Assembly: GCF_044336245.1 (NCBI RefSeq)
Contig: NZ_CP172346.1
Span: 3,906,001-3,970,000 of the forward strand
Source of the DNA: Schlesneria sphaerica
Lineage (GTDB): Bacteria; Planctomycetota; Planctomycetia; Planctomycetales; Planctomycetaceae
Direction: 5' to 3'
DNA: 64,000 nucleotides
In this document: positions 44,867 through 54,204 of the stretch, in pieces
How the letters are laid out: the number at the start of each line of letters is the position of its first letter
Position numbering within the stretch: the first letter of the stretch is position 1
Made by a program: the position numbers and the translations under genes
The notes under the pieces: generated by a model
What the model was told of the DNA's origin: nothing
The model's input: only the letters and a program-made list of their open reading frames with translations
Database searches by the model: none

Positions 44867-47830
44867 ATGGTGACGAATCAATTTCGAAGATGCGTTGTCT
44901 CGAGCAGTCTGGCCATCACCGCCATGGTCCTGCTGAATCCGCTGTCCGCTCGGGAGGATTCACCCCGTCCCCAACAGAGACCGGCGTTGACGACCTCGCG
45001 CGTCGTGGGCTCGCCCGAACCACCTTTGCCCTATGTGACCGAGCGGGCGTTTCCGGCACTGAAATTCAATAACGTGCTCGATCTGGTTGCCGCGCCAGGA
45101 ACCGACCGACTGTTCGTTGTCGAGCAATCGGGGAAGATCTTTTCGTTCGTCGATCAACCTGATGTCAGCAAAGCGGATCTGGTCGTGGATCTGGCCGCAC
45201 AGATTCCCGGTGTCAGGGATAGCTATGCTCTGGCGTTTCATCCTGATTTCAAACGGAATCGCTACTGTTACATCTGTTACCTGGAAGCACCCGATCTGCC
45301 CGAGGGAACCCACGTCTCACGCTTTCAGGTCTCGGATACGAATCCTCCGACGATTGATGTTTCCACCGAAACCCCGCTGATTACCTGGCGTTCTGGCGGA
45401 CATAACGGCTGTTGTCTCAAGTTTGGTCCTGATGGGTACCTTTACATTTCGACGGGAGATGCGGGTCCCGCCAATCCTCCTGACATTTTCAAAACGGGTC
45501 AGGATATCAGCGACCTGCTTTCGTCCATCCTGCGGATTGATGTCGACCATGCTGACGAGGGGCGGAACTATCGCATTCCTGCTGATAACCCTTTTGTGGG
45601 ACAGCCCAATGCTCGCGGAGAAGTCTGGTGCTATGGACTGCGCAACCCTTGGCGGATGAGCTTCGATCAAAAGACGGGAGACCTGTGGGTCGGAGACGTC
45701 GGGTGGGAATTGTGGGAGATGCTCTTCCGGATTGAACGGGGTGGCAACTACGGCTGGGCAGTGATGGAAGGGCGTCAGTCTACGCATCCCGAATGGCCCC
45801 GCGGACCCTCGCCGTTCCTGCCCCCCGTCATCGATCACTCGCACAATGAATCTTCGTCGATTACCGAAGGCTTGACCTACTACGGCTCGCGGCTGAAAGA
45901 GCTGCAAGGGGTTCATATCTACAGTGACTACGACACCGGGAAGTTCTGGGGCTTTCGGTATGAGAACGGGCGGGTCGTGGATCATCGCGAGCTGGCCGAC
46001 ACGACTCACCGTGTCGTCGGGTTTGGAGAAGACCACTCCGGCGAATTCTATATCCTGGATCACACCGCCGGGACAATTCACCGACTGGTTCCCAATCCGC
46101 AGGAAGACCTCTCAAAATCATTTCCCCGCTCACTCAAAGAGACAGGGCTGTTTACATCAGTGAAGGAAGGAAAGGTCGCATCGGGCGTCGTCGCTTACTC
46201 GATCAATGCCGAGTCTTGGGCTGACTACGCGACTGCTGAACGATGGATTGCCATCCCCGATCAGCTTGCCGTAACCACGACAACGACCCCGTGGACATAC
46301 CCCCTGAATACGGTTCTCGTCAAAACGCTGTCTCTGGAACTGAAGTCAGGCGATCCTTCGAGTCGCAAGGCGATCGAAACGCAGCTCCTGCATTTTGATG
46401 GGATTGAATGGATGCCCTACACCTACCAGTGGAACGACGAACAGACGGATGCCACCCTGGTGGCTGCCGCGGGGGCGGAACGCGTCTTCACAATCGTCGA
46501 TGCGAAGGGGGCCAACGACCGTGAAGAGGGGACGACTCGACAGCAAACCTGGCGGTTCGCTGGTCGTGCGGAATGTCAGCGCTGTCATAACAGATGGTCA
46601 GGTCCCCCTCTCGCTTTTGACATCCCTCAACTGAATAAGGCAGATCGAGATCGCAGTCCCAGTTCACAACTGCAGACGCTGGCGGCGATCGGCATTCTGG
46701 ATCGTACGATTCCCAGCGAAGGACAACCCGAACTGGCGAATCCGTACGATGTGAACGCGGGCTTGGATTCGCGGGCGCGGGCTTATTTGCAGGTCAATTG
46801 CGCTCATTGCCACCGGATGCATGCCGGCGGAGCGGTCCTGTCTCAAATGCATTACGACTTGACGCTCGACAAGACCAACATGCTTGGTGTCCGGCCGACG
46901 CAAGGAACATTCGGGATTCATGGGGCCCAGGTCATTGCCCCCGGGAACCCTTATCGCTCGGTCTTGTATTATCGGATGTCGAAACTCGGCGGGGGGCGCA
47001 TGCCTTACATCGGTTCCTCCGAGCCGGATCGCGCCGGGATCCAGTTGATCCATGACTGGATCGAACAACTCTCACCCGACCTCGCCCCTGATCAAACAGG
47101 ACACGAAGCCGCGCTGAAGCAGAAACAAGACGACAGCGAGGCGATCAATCGACTGCGTCAGTCGAGTACCGCCACCAGGGAAACGGCCCTGGTCGATCAA
47201 TTGCTGTCGACCACGGGTGGAACGTTAATGCTGCTGAACGCGTTCGATCGACACGAACTTCCCCGAGAATTGACCCCGCTCGTGATTGAACGCGGCACAA
47301 TGCATCCGGATGCCAGCGTGCGAGACCTATTCGAACGTTTCGTGAGTCCTGATCAACGGGTGAAACGGTTAGGAAGTGTCATTGAGCCGCGTCAGATTTT
47401 GTCGCTCACCGGTGACGTCCATCGCGGTCGACAACTGTTTTTCGAGACGGCTAGCGTCAACTGCAAGAACTGCCACCGGATCGAAAAGGTGGGCAAAGAG
47501 ATTGGGCCCGAACTGACCACGATTGGGAAGAAGCACACTCGCGAGCAACTGCTCGAGAGTCTCATGGAACCTTCCAAGCGGATCGATCCCAAGTATGTGA
47601 CGTACCTGGCCGAGACAGCCGACGGGCGGCTCGTGACGGGGCTTTTGATTAGTCGCGATGATCGCGAAGTGGTGCTCAAGGACGCTCAGGATCATGAGAT
47701 TCGCCTTCCGATGGCCGATGTTGAACAGCTCGTTCCACAGCAGCAGTCGCTGATGCCGGATCTGCTGCTGCGTGACATGACGGCGCAGCAGGTTGCAGAC
47801 TTGTTGGAATACCTTGGGTCATTGAAATAA
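44867..47830 (+). CDS. PQQ-dependent sugar dehydrogenase-like protein with three c-type haem sites
   Basis: A 987-residue exported protein. The first part (about 50-430) is a glucose/sorbosone dehydrogenase beta propeller, with GGHNGCCLKFGPDGYLYIST and GEVWCYGLRNPWRMSFDQ as landmarks, GDAG where PQQ proteins bind calcium, and RIERGGNYGWAVMEG. The middle (about 560-760) has two CxxCH motifs, CQRCH at 570-574 and CAHCH at 645-649, in the style of the SO2930 di-haem family. The last part has CKNCH at 866-870, the planctomycete haem-binding domain, ending DLLEYLGSLK. It would oxidise a sugar or alcohol in the periplasm and pass electrons to internal haems. The N-terminal signal is AITAMVLLNPLSA. 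The Tat-exported paralogue gene follows 29 bp later. Confidence 0.88.
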   Translation: MVTNQFRRCVVSSSLAITAMVLLNPLSAREDSPRPQQRPALTTSRVVGSPEPPLPYVTERAFPALKFNNVLDLVAAPGTDRLFVVEQSGKIFSFVDQPDVSKADLVVDLAAQIPGVRDSYALAFHPDFKRNRYCYICYLEAPDLPEGTHVSRFQVSDTNPPTIDVSTETPLITWRSGGHNGCCLKFGPDGYLYISTGDAGPANPPDIFKTGQDISDLLSSILRIDVDHADEGRNYRIPADNPFVGQPNARGEVWCYGLRNPWRMSFDQKTGDLWVGDVGWELWEMLFRIERGGNYGWAVMEGRQSTHPEWPRGPSPFLPPVIDHSHNESSSITEGLTYYGSRLKELQGVHIYSDYDTGKFWGFRYENGRVVDHRELADTTHRVVGFGEDHSGEFYILDHTAGTIHRLVPNPQEDLSKSFPRSLKETGLFTSVKEGKVASGVVAYSINAESWADYATAERWIAIPDQLAVTTTTTPWTYPLNTVLVKTLSLELKSGDPSSRKAIETQLLHFDGIEWMPYTYQWNDEQTDATLVAAAGAERVFTIVDAKGANDREEGTTRQQTWRFAGRAECQRCHNRWSGPPLAFDIPQLNKADRDRSPSSQLQTLAAIGILDRTIPSEGQPELANPYDVNAGLDSRARAYLQVNCAHCHRMHAGGAVLSQMHYDLTLDKTNMLGVRPTQGTFGIHGAQVIAPGNPYRSVLYYRMSKLGGGRMPYIGSSEPDRAGIQLIHDWIEQLSPDLAPDQTGHEAALKQKQDDSEAINRLRQSSTATRETALVDQLLSTTGGTLMLLNAFDRHELPRELTPLVIERGTMHPDASVRDLFERFVSPDQRVKRLGSVIEPRQILSLTGDVHRGRQLFFETASVNCKNCHRIEKVGKEIGPELTTIGKKHTREQLLESLMEPSKRIDPKYVTYLAETADGRLVTGLLISRDDREVVLKDAQDHEIRLPMADVEQLVPQQQSLMPDLLLRDMTAQQVADLLEYLGSLK

Positions 47831-47859
47831 AGTGACGTTATTCCACGGGTCGTAAAATC

Positions 47860-49182
47860 ATGATTAACGCTTCGACAAGCTTCCCCCCAGGTAGAAACAG
47901 CAACGTGAAAGGTTCAACATTGAATCCACCAACAGTGATTTCTCGACGTGACTTGTTGAAGGGGGCCGCGGCAGCAGCAGGGGGTTGCCTGACACTGCCA
48001 ATGTCGCTTCAGGGAGCGGATTCGGTTGCTCCCAAGTCGGTTGCTGCCGTTGTGACCCGGTACGAGAAAGGCCTGCACGCCGACGTCCTGATCGGAAAGA
48101 TCATGGAAGGGTGGAAGCAGGACGGGGGGACCGGACCGGCTCTGAAACTGGCTTCGATGTACGTCGACCAGTACGGCCCCGGTGATCTGGCGCGCGGGTT
48201 GGCCGAGAAGTACAACGTTCCGCTGTTCGATACCATCGAAGGGGCGGTCACGGTCGGCGGAAACCGTATTCCGGTTGATGGTGTGATCAGCGTCGGCGAA
48301 CACGGCGACTATCCCTATAACGACAAGGAACAGCATCTGTATCCTCGTCGCCGATTTTTCAGTGAGATTACTGACACCTTCCGTAAATATGGTCGCGTGG
48401 TTCCTGTCTTTAATGACAAGCACCTGGGTCCCCAATGGGACGATGCCAAATGGATGTACGACCGGGCTCAGGAACTGAAAGTCCCCTTCATGGCCGGGTC
48501 GTCGCTCGTCGTGACATACCGCGATCCTGAACTGAATCTTCCCATGGGGAGTGACATCGAAGCGGCGGTGGCGATCGGCTATTCCGGGCTGGATATCTAC
48601 GCGGCACACGCACTGGAAGTATTTCAGTGCCTGGTGGAACGTCGTCGAGGTGCAGAGAAGGGTGTGGAATGGGTGCAGTTCCTGCAAGGGGACGCCATGT
48701 GGAAGGCCATTGATGATGGTCGAGTCTCCTCGGAAATCTTCCACGCCGCTCTGGCCCTTGTTGCGGCCAGCCCCGAGGGGGTTCGCCAGAGCAAGGATGC
48801 TTCGCTGTTCCTGTTCCAGTATCGGGACGGCCTGCTGGGAACGCTCTTCATGTTGCCTGGCTTCGCCACCGGAACGGCGATCGCTCTCAAGGTGAAAGGT
48901 CAGCAGCAGTTGCTGGCAACGCGATTTGAAGAACGAACCCAACCGCGACATCCCCACTTTGCCTACCTGCTGAAGGGGATCGAGCGAATGATCCACACCG
49001 GGAAGCCGAGCTATCCCGTAGAGCGAACGCTGTTGACCAGCGGCATCCTCGATCGTGCTCTCACGTCCCGGCTCCTCAATCAGGAACGTCTCGTGACGCC
49101 CGAACTTGAAATTCGTTACGCACCGGTCGACTATCCGCATGCTCCCTTTCCGGAACTGACTTCCAGCCCTGTGGGGGGTTGA
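47860..49182 (+). CDS. Tat-exported protein of unknown function, paralogue of 25669-26961
   Basis: A 440-residue protein. The first 60 residues hold a twin-arginine signal, ISRRDLLKGAAAAAGGCLTL. The mature protein shares with the 25669 protein a string of motifs: GEHGDYP, LYPRRRFFSEI, VPVFNDKHLGPQWDDA, MAGSSLVVTYRDPEL, HALEVFQCLVERRRGAEKGV, FLQGDAMW and PSYPVERTLLTSG. The N-terminal VAAVVTRYEKGLHADVLIGKI differs from a classical Gly-rich loop, so a distant relation to Gfo/Idh/MocA proteins is only a suggestion. It directly follows the sugar dehydrogenase gene (29 bp), which hints at a role in carbohydrate metabolism. The ATG at 47860 is the longest start; a GTG at 47905 is possible. Confidence 0.8.
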   Translation: MINASTSFPPGRNSNVKGSTLNPPTVISRRDLLKGAAAAAGGCLTLPMSLQGADSVAPKSVAAVVTRYEKGLHADVLIGKIMEGWKQDGGTGPALKLASMYVDQYGPGDLARGLAEKYNVPLFDTIEGAVTVGGNRIPVDGVISVGEHGDYPYNDKEQHLYPRRRFFSEITDTFRKYGRVVPVFNDKHLGPQWDDAKWMYDRAQELKVPFMAGSSLVVTYRDPELNLPMGSDIEAAVAIGYSGLDIYAAHALEVFQCLVERRRGAEKGVEWVQFLQGDAMWKAIDDGRVSSEIFHAALALVAASPEGVRQSKDASLFLFQYRDGLLGTLFMLPGFATGTAIALKVKGQQQLLATRFEERTQPRHPHFAYLLKGIERMIHTGKPSYPVERTLLTSGILDRALTSRLLNQERLVTPELEIRYAPVDYPHAPFPELTSSPVGG

Positions 49183-49344
49183 ACGGTCTCGGCTGAGGGA
49201 GGGGTGACACCCGTTCTTTTCGATTTCTGCGGCATCGGTTATACAATCCTGCGGAGTCTCGCTGCACTCACGAGCGAGGCGAACCGCAGTCGGTCGTCGA
49301 TTGTCACGTTGCAGTGAGAAACCGTATCTCCACGGATTGGAAAA

Positions 49345-50736
49345 ATGACTCGTACTCGAGTGGCTCATATTCTCAAGACTGGCCAACCTGAGACCACCGT
49401 TGATGTTCGAGGCTGGGTTCGAACGAAGCGTGAGTCTAAACAGGACTTCGCGTTTCTTGAGCTGAACGACGGCTCGTGCATGAAGAACCTTCAGGTGGTG
49501 GTCGACGCCAGGATTCCGGATTACTTGACCCTGATCAAACAGATTCAGACCGGGGCGAGCGTCGCAGTCATCGGGACAATCAAAGAGTCTCTCGGAAAAG
49601 GGCAGCGGGTTGAGGTTCACGCCCAATCCCTGAAGGTCCTGGGAACGGCCGACCCGGCGACGTACCCACTGCAGAAAAAGGGGCATAGCTTCGAGTTTCT
49701 GCGAGAAAAAGCTCACCTGCGGCCCCGCACCAACACGTTCGGCGCTATCGCTCGTGTTCGTAACGCCCTGTGTGCGGCGATTCACAACTTCTTCCAGGAA
49801 CGCGAATTCCTCTACGTTCAGACGCCGATCATCACCACCAGCGACTGCGAAGGAGCAGGGCAGGTCTTTCAGGTGACGACCCTTGATCTGGCCAGACTTC
49901 AGCAGAGCAAGGGCCCGCTGGATTACTCGCAAGACTTCTTTGGCAAGAAGGCGGGACTCACGGTCAGTGGCCAGCTTGAAGGAGAAATCTTTGCCACAGC
50001 CGTCGGTGACGTTTACACGTTTGGACCGACGTTTCGGGCAGAAAACTCGAATACCACGCGCCATCTGGCGGAGTTCTGGATGGTTGAGCCCGAAATGCCC
50101 TTCTATGAACTTGAAGAAAACATGGATCTGGCCGAATCGTTCGTTCGGTCGATCATCAAAGACGTGATGAACAAGTGCAGCGAGGATCTGGAGTTTTTCA
50201 ACGAGCGGATCGAGCCGACTTTGCTCGCATCGCTGCAGAATATCGTCGAAAACGATTTCATTCGTCTGACCTACACCGAAGCGATCAAGATTCTGGAAGA
50301 GTCCGGGCAGAAGTTCGAATTCCCGATTGCCTGGGGCCATGACATGCAATCGGAACACGAACGCTACCTGACGGAAAAGCACTTTAAACAACCCGTGATC
50401 CTGACGGACTATCCCCGGGCGATCAAATCGTTCTACATGCGGTGCAACGAAGATGGGAAGACCGTCCGCGCAATGGACGTACTCGTCCCGCGAATCGGCG
50501 AGATCATCGGTGGGAGCCAGCGCGAAGAACGTCACGATGTTCTCATCGAGCGAATGAAGGAATCGGGACTCGTCCCCGAAGATTACTGGTGGTATCTGGA
50601 ACTGCGCCAGTACGGCACCGTCCCCCATAGCGGTTTCGGGTTAGGCCTGGAGCGTACGGTCCAACTGGTGACAGGGATGACGAATATCCGCGATTGCATT
50701 CCCTTTCCCAGAACCCCCAAGAGTGCAGACTTCTGA
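49345..50736 (+). CDS. asnS: Asparagine--tRNA ligase
   Basis: A 463-residue class IIb aminoacyl-tRNA synthetase that charges tRNA-Asn. An N-terminal OB-fold anticodon-binding domain (VDVRGWVRTKRESKQDFAFL) is followed by class II motifs: motif 1 around IHNFFQEREFLYVQTPIITT, motif 2 around FGPTFRAENSNTTRHLAEFW, and motif 3 in GFGLGLERTVQLVTG. The C-terminus NIRDCIPFPRTPKSADF is typical of AsnRS. GSQREERHDVL near residue 390 is also characteristic. Length and spacing are normal. The upstream 162 bp show no tRNA or leader structure that I could identify. Confidence 0.97.
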   Translation: MTRTRVAHILKTGQPETTVDVRGWVRTKRESKQDFAFLELNDGSCMKNLQVVVDARIPDYLTLIKQIQTGASVAVIGTIKESLGKGQRVEVHAQSLKVLGTADPATYPLQKKGHSFEFLREKAHLRPRTNTFGAIARVRNALCAAIHNFFQEREFLYVQTPIITTSDCEGAGQVFQVTTLDLARLQQSKGPLDYSQDFFGKKAGLTVSGQLEGEIFATAVGDVYTFGPTFRAENSNTTRHLAEFWMVEPEMPFYELEENMDLAESFVRSIIKDVMNKCSEDLEFFNERIEPTLLASLQNIVENDFIRLTYTEAIKILEESGQKFEFPIAWGHDMQSEHERYLTEKHFKQPVILTDYPRAIKSFYMRCNEDGKTVRAMDVLVPRIGEIIGGSQREERHDVLIERMKESGLVPEDYWWYLELRQYGTVPHSGFGLGLERTVQLVTGMTNIRDCIPFPRTPKSADF

Positions 50737-50846
50737 TCGGGTCTCTTCTCTTCCAAAGTGAGCGGACTCAGGGAGTGTTCATCGTGTGCGGCTGACCGAG
50801 TCTGCTTTTACTTCTGGTCTTGTGCGTAGACCACAGTGATGCTGCG

Positions 50847-51178
50847 TCAGGGGGAAATGGTCCGGCGACGTTCCAGATGAGATCGACGAGGAGTCCCTCC
50901 GTGTCGATCTCGAAGCTTCTCGCGACACTCCCGGCACCGGACCGCGATTGAATACATGGAGCCCTTGGCAACTTCATACCACCACTGTTGCTGCTTCGCT
51001 GTCCAGATTGAGAACAGACCGCAGTCGATGCATTGGAAGCGGGTGTCCTCGTAATATTCGATGAACCTTCGTCCAAAGGGTGAGTGTTCTGCCGAGGGAT
51101 CCAGAAAGGTAACCGGGATTCGCTTCTTGAATTCTTCCTCAATCTGGTACCGGGGCTTTTCCGATTTCGTTTTGCCAC
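50847..51178 (-). pseudogene. Zinc-ribbon protein gene with a frameshift near the start
   Basis: The minus strand encodes, up to a TGA at 50847, a frame reading KPRYQIEEEFKKRIPVTFLD, then FQCIDCGLFSIWTAKQQQWW and VRCRECREKLRDRHGG. The two Cys pairs (CIDC and CREC) and EVAKGSMYS match the probable zinc-ribbon domain (zf-trcl type). That frame meets a TGA before any normal start. The GTG at 51178, with AAAGG seven bases upstream, starts VAKRNRKS in the neighbouring phase, and KR(N)RKSEKP-like continuity suggests one base is missing around the AAAACGAAA at about 51166-51174. So it is a frameshifted gene, a sequencing error, or a gene with an unusual start. Function of intact relatives is unknown. 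Confidence 0.65.
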
Positions 51179-51371
51179 GTGCTCACCTTTCTCTCGCAGC
51201 GTCAGGATCCTTCCAGACACGACTGACGGCGCGCGCAGGCCCCGGCACCTTTGTCCTCTGTTCGCGTTTGAAGCTCGGATTGGCGGGTTTGTTCGTCAAA
51301 CCGGCCATTGTCTGATGGTTGCCAGGCAACGTCATGGCACACGGTCATGGCGGATCGGGTTCGCTGCTACG

Positions 51372-53285
51372 TTACCGGGGTAGCCGCGGGGCTCCGCTAC
51401 TCGCACGGGAGAATCGTTCGAACAGTTGAGCATAAAAGCCGTGCTGAGCAATCAGTTCGTCATGGGTTCCGCGTTCGATGATGCGGCCGTGGTCCAGCAC
51501 CAGGACGAGGTCCGCGTTACGAATCGTGCTGAGTCGGTGAGCGACCACAAAGCTGGTTCTCCCTTTCAGGAGAACAGACAGTGCCGTCTGCAAGCGCCGC
51601 TCTGTCTTCACGTCGATGCTGCTGGTTGCTTCGTCGAGAATCAGCAGACGGGGATCGGCGAGCAGGGCTCTCGCAAAGCAGACCATCTGCCGCTGGCCCA
51701 GCGAAAGTTGATTGCCTCGCTCACCCACTTTCGTTTCGAAGCCTTTCGGCAGGCTTTCGATCAGGTCGAGGCAGTCAAGGCGGTGGCAGACGGTTCTGAG
51801 ATCGTCGTCGGTTGCATCTGGTTGTGAGAAGCGAATGTTCTGGGCGACGGTCCCCTGAAACAGAAAGTTCTGCTGCAGGACGATGCCAAACTTGCGATGC
51901 AGTGATTCCCCCTGAACCGTCAGCAGATCGCGATCGTCAATCAGAATTCGACCACTTTGCGGCAGGTAGAACTTGGAAAGCAGATTGATGATCGACGACT
52001 TGCCGCTTCCCGTCGGCCCGACGAGTGCAATCGTCTGGCCCGGTTCCGCAGAGAACGTGATATCGCGCAGGACAGGGCGAGCGGGATCGTAGCCGAACGT
52101 CACATTCTCAAAGACCACGCGACCGGAGATCTCGGAAAGCGCGACCGCGTCCGGGGCATCCTTCCACTCCGGCTCGAGATCCAACAGCACGAACAGGCGT
52201 TCGGCACCCGCCATTGCGGTCATCGCCTGGTTGTACTGGTTTCCGAGGATCGTGAGTGGTGAGAAGAAGACGTTTGCCATAAAGAAGAACCCGACCAGCT
52301 CTCCTACGTTCGTACTGCTGTCCGGGTTGAGTACGCGCCATCCACCAATCACCAGCAGCAGCGAGATAAAGACCTGTGTGTTCAGTTCCAGCAGAGGAAG
52401 GAAGAGGCCGTGCGTATGCTGGACTGCAGTGTTGTAGCGAGAATGGTCCTTGACCAGTTCTCCGAACAGCCGCGCGTTCTCTTTCTGGCGGACAAATCCC
52501 TGGGTCACGCGGATCCCGATAACGGATTCAACCAGTGTCGCCGTGACTCGACTGAAGGACTCACGCGCCTGCCTCAAGACGATGCTCAGCTTGTTGTGAA
52601 AGTAACGGTTGATTCCCCACAGCACGGGAGCCAGCCCCAGCACAATCAAAAACAGTCCCGCATCAAACCACAACATGCAGATGGCCGCGACCAGCATCTG
52701 CCCCAGGGCCACCAGGCTGACGAACATCACTTCCTGGACACCGATACGAACATCTTCGATATCGGAAACCATTCGTCCAATAATGCGGCCGACCTTGGTC
52801 TTATGGAAATAGCTCATTGGCATCCGCTGCAGATGAGCGAAAATCGCATTCCGCAAATCGAAGACGACGGCCTCACCCAGTTCCAGGGCCAGTCGCTGCC
52901 GAAAGTGCATCGTGATTTGAGTGAAAATCGCCAGCACGCCGAAGGCGATCGCTCCCCACATGACCCCGTTCGGATCGCCCTGTTCGATGGGGCCATTGAT
53001 TACCGCGGCCAGGACATAGGTCAGCCCGGGTAGCTGAAACGACCGCAGCAGGGCCGAAACCAGCAACCAGTTTCGCTGAGTGGCGTAGGGTCGCATGAAA
53101 CCCATCAGCCGTGAGATCAAACGAAGATCCAGCGGGCGCGTCTCGAGATAGTCATCGTCATCCCGACGGCCGATCCGGGTCAGTTCCGTGGGGACCGTCG
53201 TCGACGAACGAGTTTCCGCACCGGGAATGCCTGGAGACTGCGGAGGAGCAGTCGGCGCAGATGAGTTCGATGCGGAAAGGCTCAT
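51372..53285 (-). CDS. ABC exporter, fused permease and ATPase (MsbA-like)
   Basis: A 637-residue half-transporter that should work as a homodimer in the inner membrane. The first 65 residues are a Ser/Pro/Thr-rich cytoplasmic tail. About six membrane helices follow, with the exporter coupling region GRIIGRMVSDIEDVRIGVQE. The ATPase domain (about 385-620) has Walker A GPTGSGKSSIINLL, Q-loop QQNFLFQGTVAQNI, signature LSLGQRQMVCFARALL (Leu in place of the usual Gly of LSGGQ), Walker B LLILDEATSSID and the H-loop VAHRLSTIRNADLVLVLDHG. MsbA/LmrA-like exporters move lipids or drugs; the substrate is unknown. The start ATG at 53285 has only a weak Shine-Dalgarno. Confidence 0.93.
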   Translation of the reverse strand: MSLSASNSSAPTAPPQSPGIPGAETRSSTTVPTELTRIGRRDDDDYLETRPLDLRLISRLMGFMRPYATQRNWLLVSALLRSFQLPGLTYVLAAVINGPIEQGDPNGVMWGAIAFGVLAIFTQITMHFRQRLALELGEAVVFDLRNAIFAHLQRMPMSYFHKTKVGRIIGRMVSDIEDVRIGVQEVMFVSLVALGQMLVAAICMLWFDAGLFLIVLGLAPVLWGINRYFHNKLSIVLRQARESFSRVTATLVESVIGIRVTQGFVRQKENARLFGELVKDHSRYNTAVQHTHGLFLPLLELNTQVFISLLLVIGGWRVLNPDSSTNVGELVGFFFMANVFFSPLTILGNQYNQAMTAMAGAERLFVLLDLEPEWKDAPDAVALSEISGRVVFENVTFGYDPARPVLRDITFSAEPGQTIALVGPTGSGKSSIINLLSKFYLPQSGRILIDDRDLLTVQGESLHRKFGIVLQQNFLFQGTVAQNIRFSQPDATDDDLRTVCHRLDCLDLIESLPKGFETKVGERGNQLSLGQRQMVCFARALLADPRLLILDEATSSIDVKTERRLQTALSVLLKGRTSFVVAHRLSTIRNADLVLVLDHGRIIERGTHDELIAQHGFYAQLFERFSRASSGAPRLPR

Positions 53286-53758
53286 AGGGCAGCAGACTCA
53301 ATATGGATCGTGGTGAATGCCCCTAGCCGCAGTCGGAACGCACTCTCACAGAATGCTCTGTTCGGACTGCGAACAAGGACCGATGCGGCCCTGCTGTCGT
53401 TCAAGGATTCTCGCTGTCCCAGTTGTAGATCGAACCTTTTGTGACTTGCAAGCAGCGGTGGGGAACGGTTCACCATCTCACGGATCTGACCAGCCCCCCC
53501 TCACTGGAGGGAGGGTCTCCGTTCGGGATCACAAGCTGTCTGGAAATTTTCCGATTGCGATACTGGATTCGCCGAGCCCCCGACAGCGAAAATGATGTCG
53601 GCGATCAGCAACAGGGATCGGGGAATCGTTCTCGGTGACGGATGATGACTGAAGTCCGTCATCCTGCGTGGCACGGTCGTCGATCACGTGGTCGGATCGG
53701 GACCGCAGGGTCAACTCCAGCCCCGCTCTGTAATTCGGGTCTCTGCAAGGTGGTCGTG
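53286..53758. other. Divergent intergenic region
   Basis: About 470 bp between the ABC exporter and the receiver-like gene. No convincing coding frame is present; a plus frame at 53317-53595 has a Cys-rich stretch but no family features. A small imperfect hairpin around 53640-53665 (GGATGA/TCATCC arms) is visible. Both promoters should lie here. Confidence 0.4.
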
Positions 53759-54178
53759 ATGGCTGACAAATATCTTGAAACGGCGATCATCGTTTTCGAA
53801 GCACAGCCCTACTGGGGGCCGGAACTACAACGTCAGTTTCAGAACACCGGTGTCACCGTGCGAGAATGTCGATCGGTTCGCGATCTGATTCCTTCCATCT
53901 CCGATGTCGAACGGGCACTGGTGATCCTGGAACTCTCGGCCGGGCTCGCGGATTGCCTCACCTGGCTGGCCGAGGACTTCGCCAACTATCCCCGGGAGAC
54001 CCAACTGATCGCCCTGGGCTCCGCCGAGACGGGTGGGCTGGAATGGCTGCTGCGAGAAGCGGGAGTCACCGTTTATCTGCCCGAACTGGTGGGGGGAGAG
54101 TCCCTGGCCAGAATCTGTCGCCGACAATTGGAGATCCGCGTCCCGCCTCCGTCGCTCACACCATCCCGTCGTTCTTAA
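53759..54178 (+). CDS. Receiver-like protein without phosphorylation residues
   Basis: A 139-residue protein from the ATG at 53759, preceded by AAGGTGG. The alternating pattern (TAIIVFEAQPYWGPELQRQF, ALVILELSAGLADCLTWLAE, RETQLIALGSAETGG, AGVTVYLPELVGGESLARIC) resembles the (beta-alpha)5 receiver fold. The acidic pair at strand 1 is missing (IVFEA), and the phospho-acceptor Asp position is Glu in VILELSAG. The conserved Lys is also absent. It may be a pseudo-receiver or another small alpha/beta domain. It converges with the spermidine-synthase-like gene 26 bp away. Function unknown. Confidence 0.6.
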   Translation: MADKYLETAIIVFEAQPYWGPELQRQFQNTGVTVRECRSVRDLIPSISDVERALVILELSAGLADCLTWLAEDFANYPRETQLIALGSAETGGLEWLLREAGVTVYLPELVGGESLARICRRQLEIRVPPPSLTPSRRS

Positions 54179-54204
54179 GTCTGTACAATCCGTCGAATCT
54201 GCCC

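Noticed and set aside
49183..49344. Possible leader RNA or tRNA upstream of asnS
   Set aside because: I found no cloverleaf, T-box or tRNA T-loop consensus in the 162 bp.
47914..50628. 904-residue open frame on the minus strand, antisense to the Tat protein gene and asnS
   Set aside because: It covers two well supported plus-strand genes, has no recognisable domain, and long antisense frames are expected from the strong GC bias of third codon positions.
50815..50833. Hairpin TGGTCT/AGACCA after the zinc-ribbon gene
   Set aside because: Only 6 bp of stem and no T-tract; not strong enough to call a terminator.
53317..53595. 92-codon plus frame with a Cys-rich start (SDCEQGPMRPCC)
   Set aside because: The Cys spacing does not match a known zinc motif and there is no ribosome-binding site; the rest is low-information.
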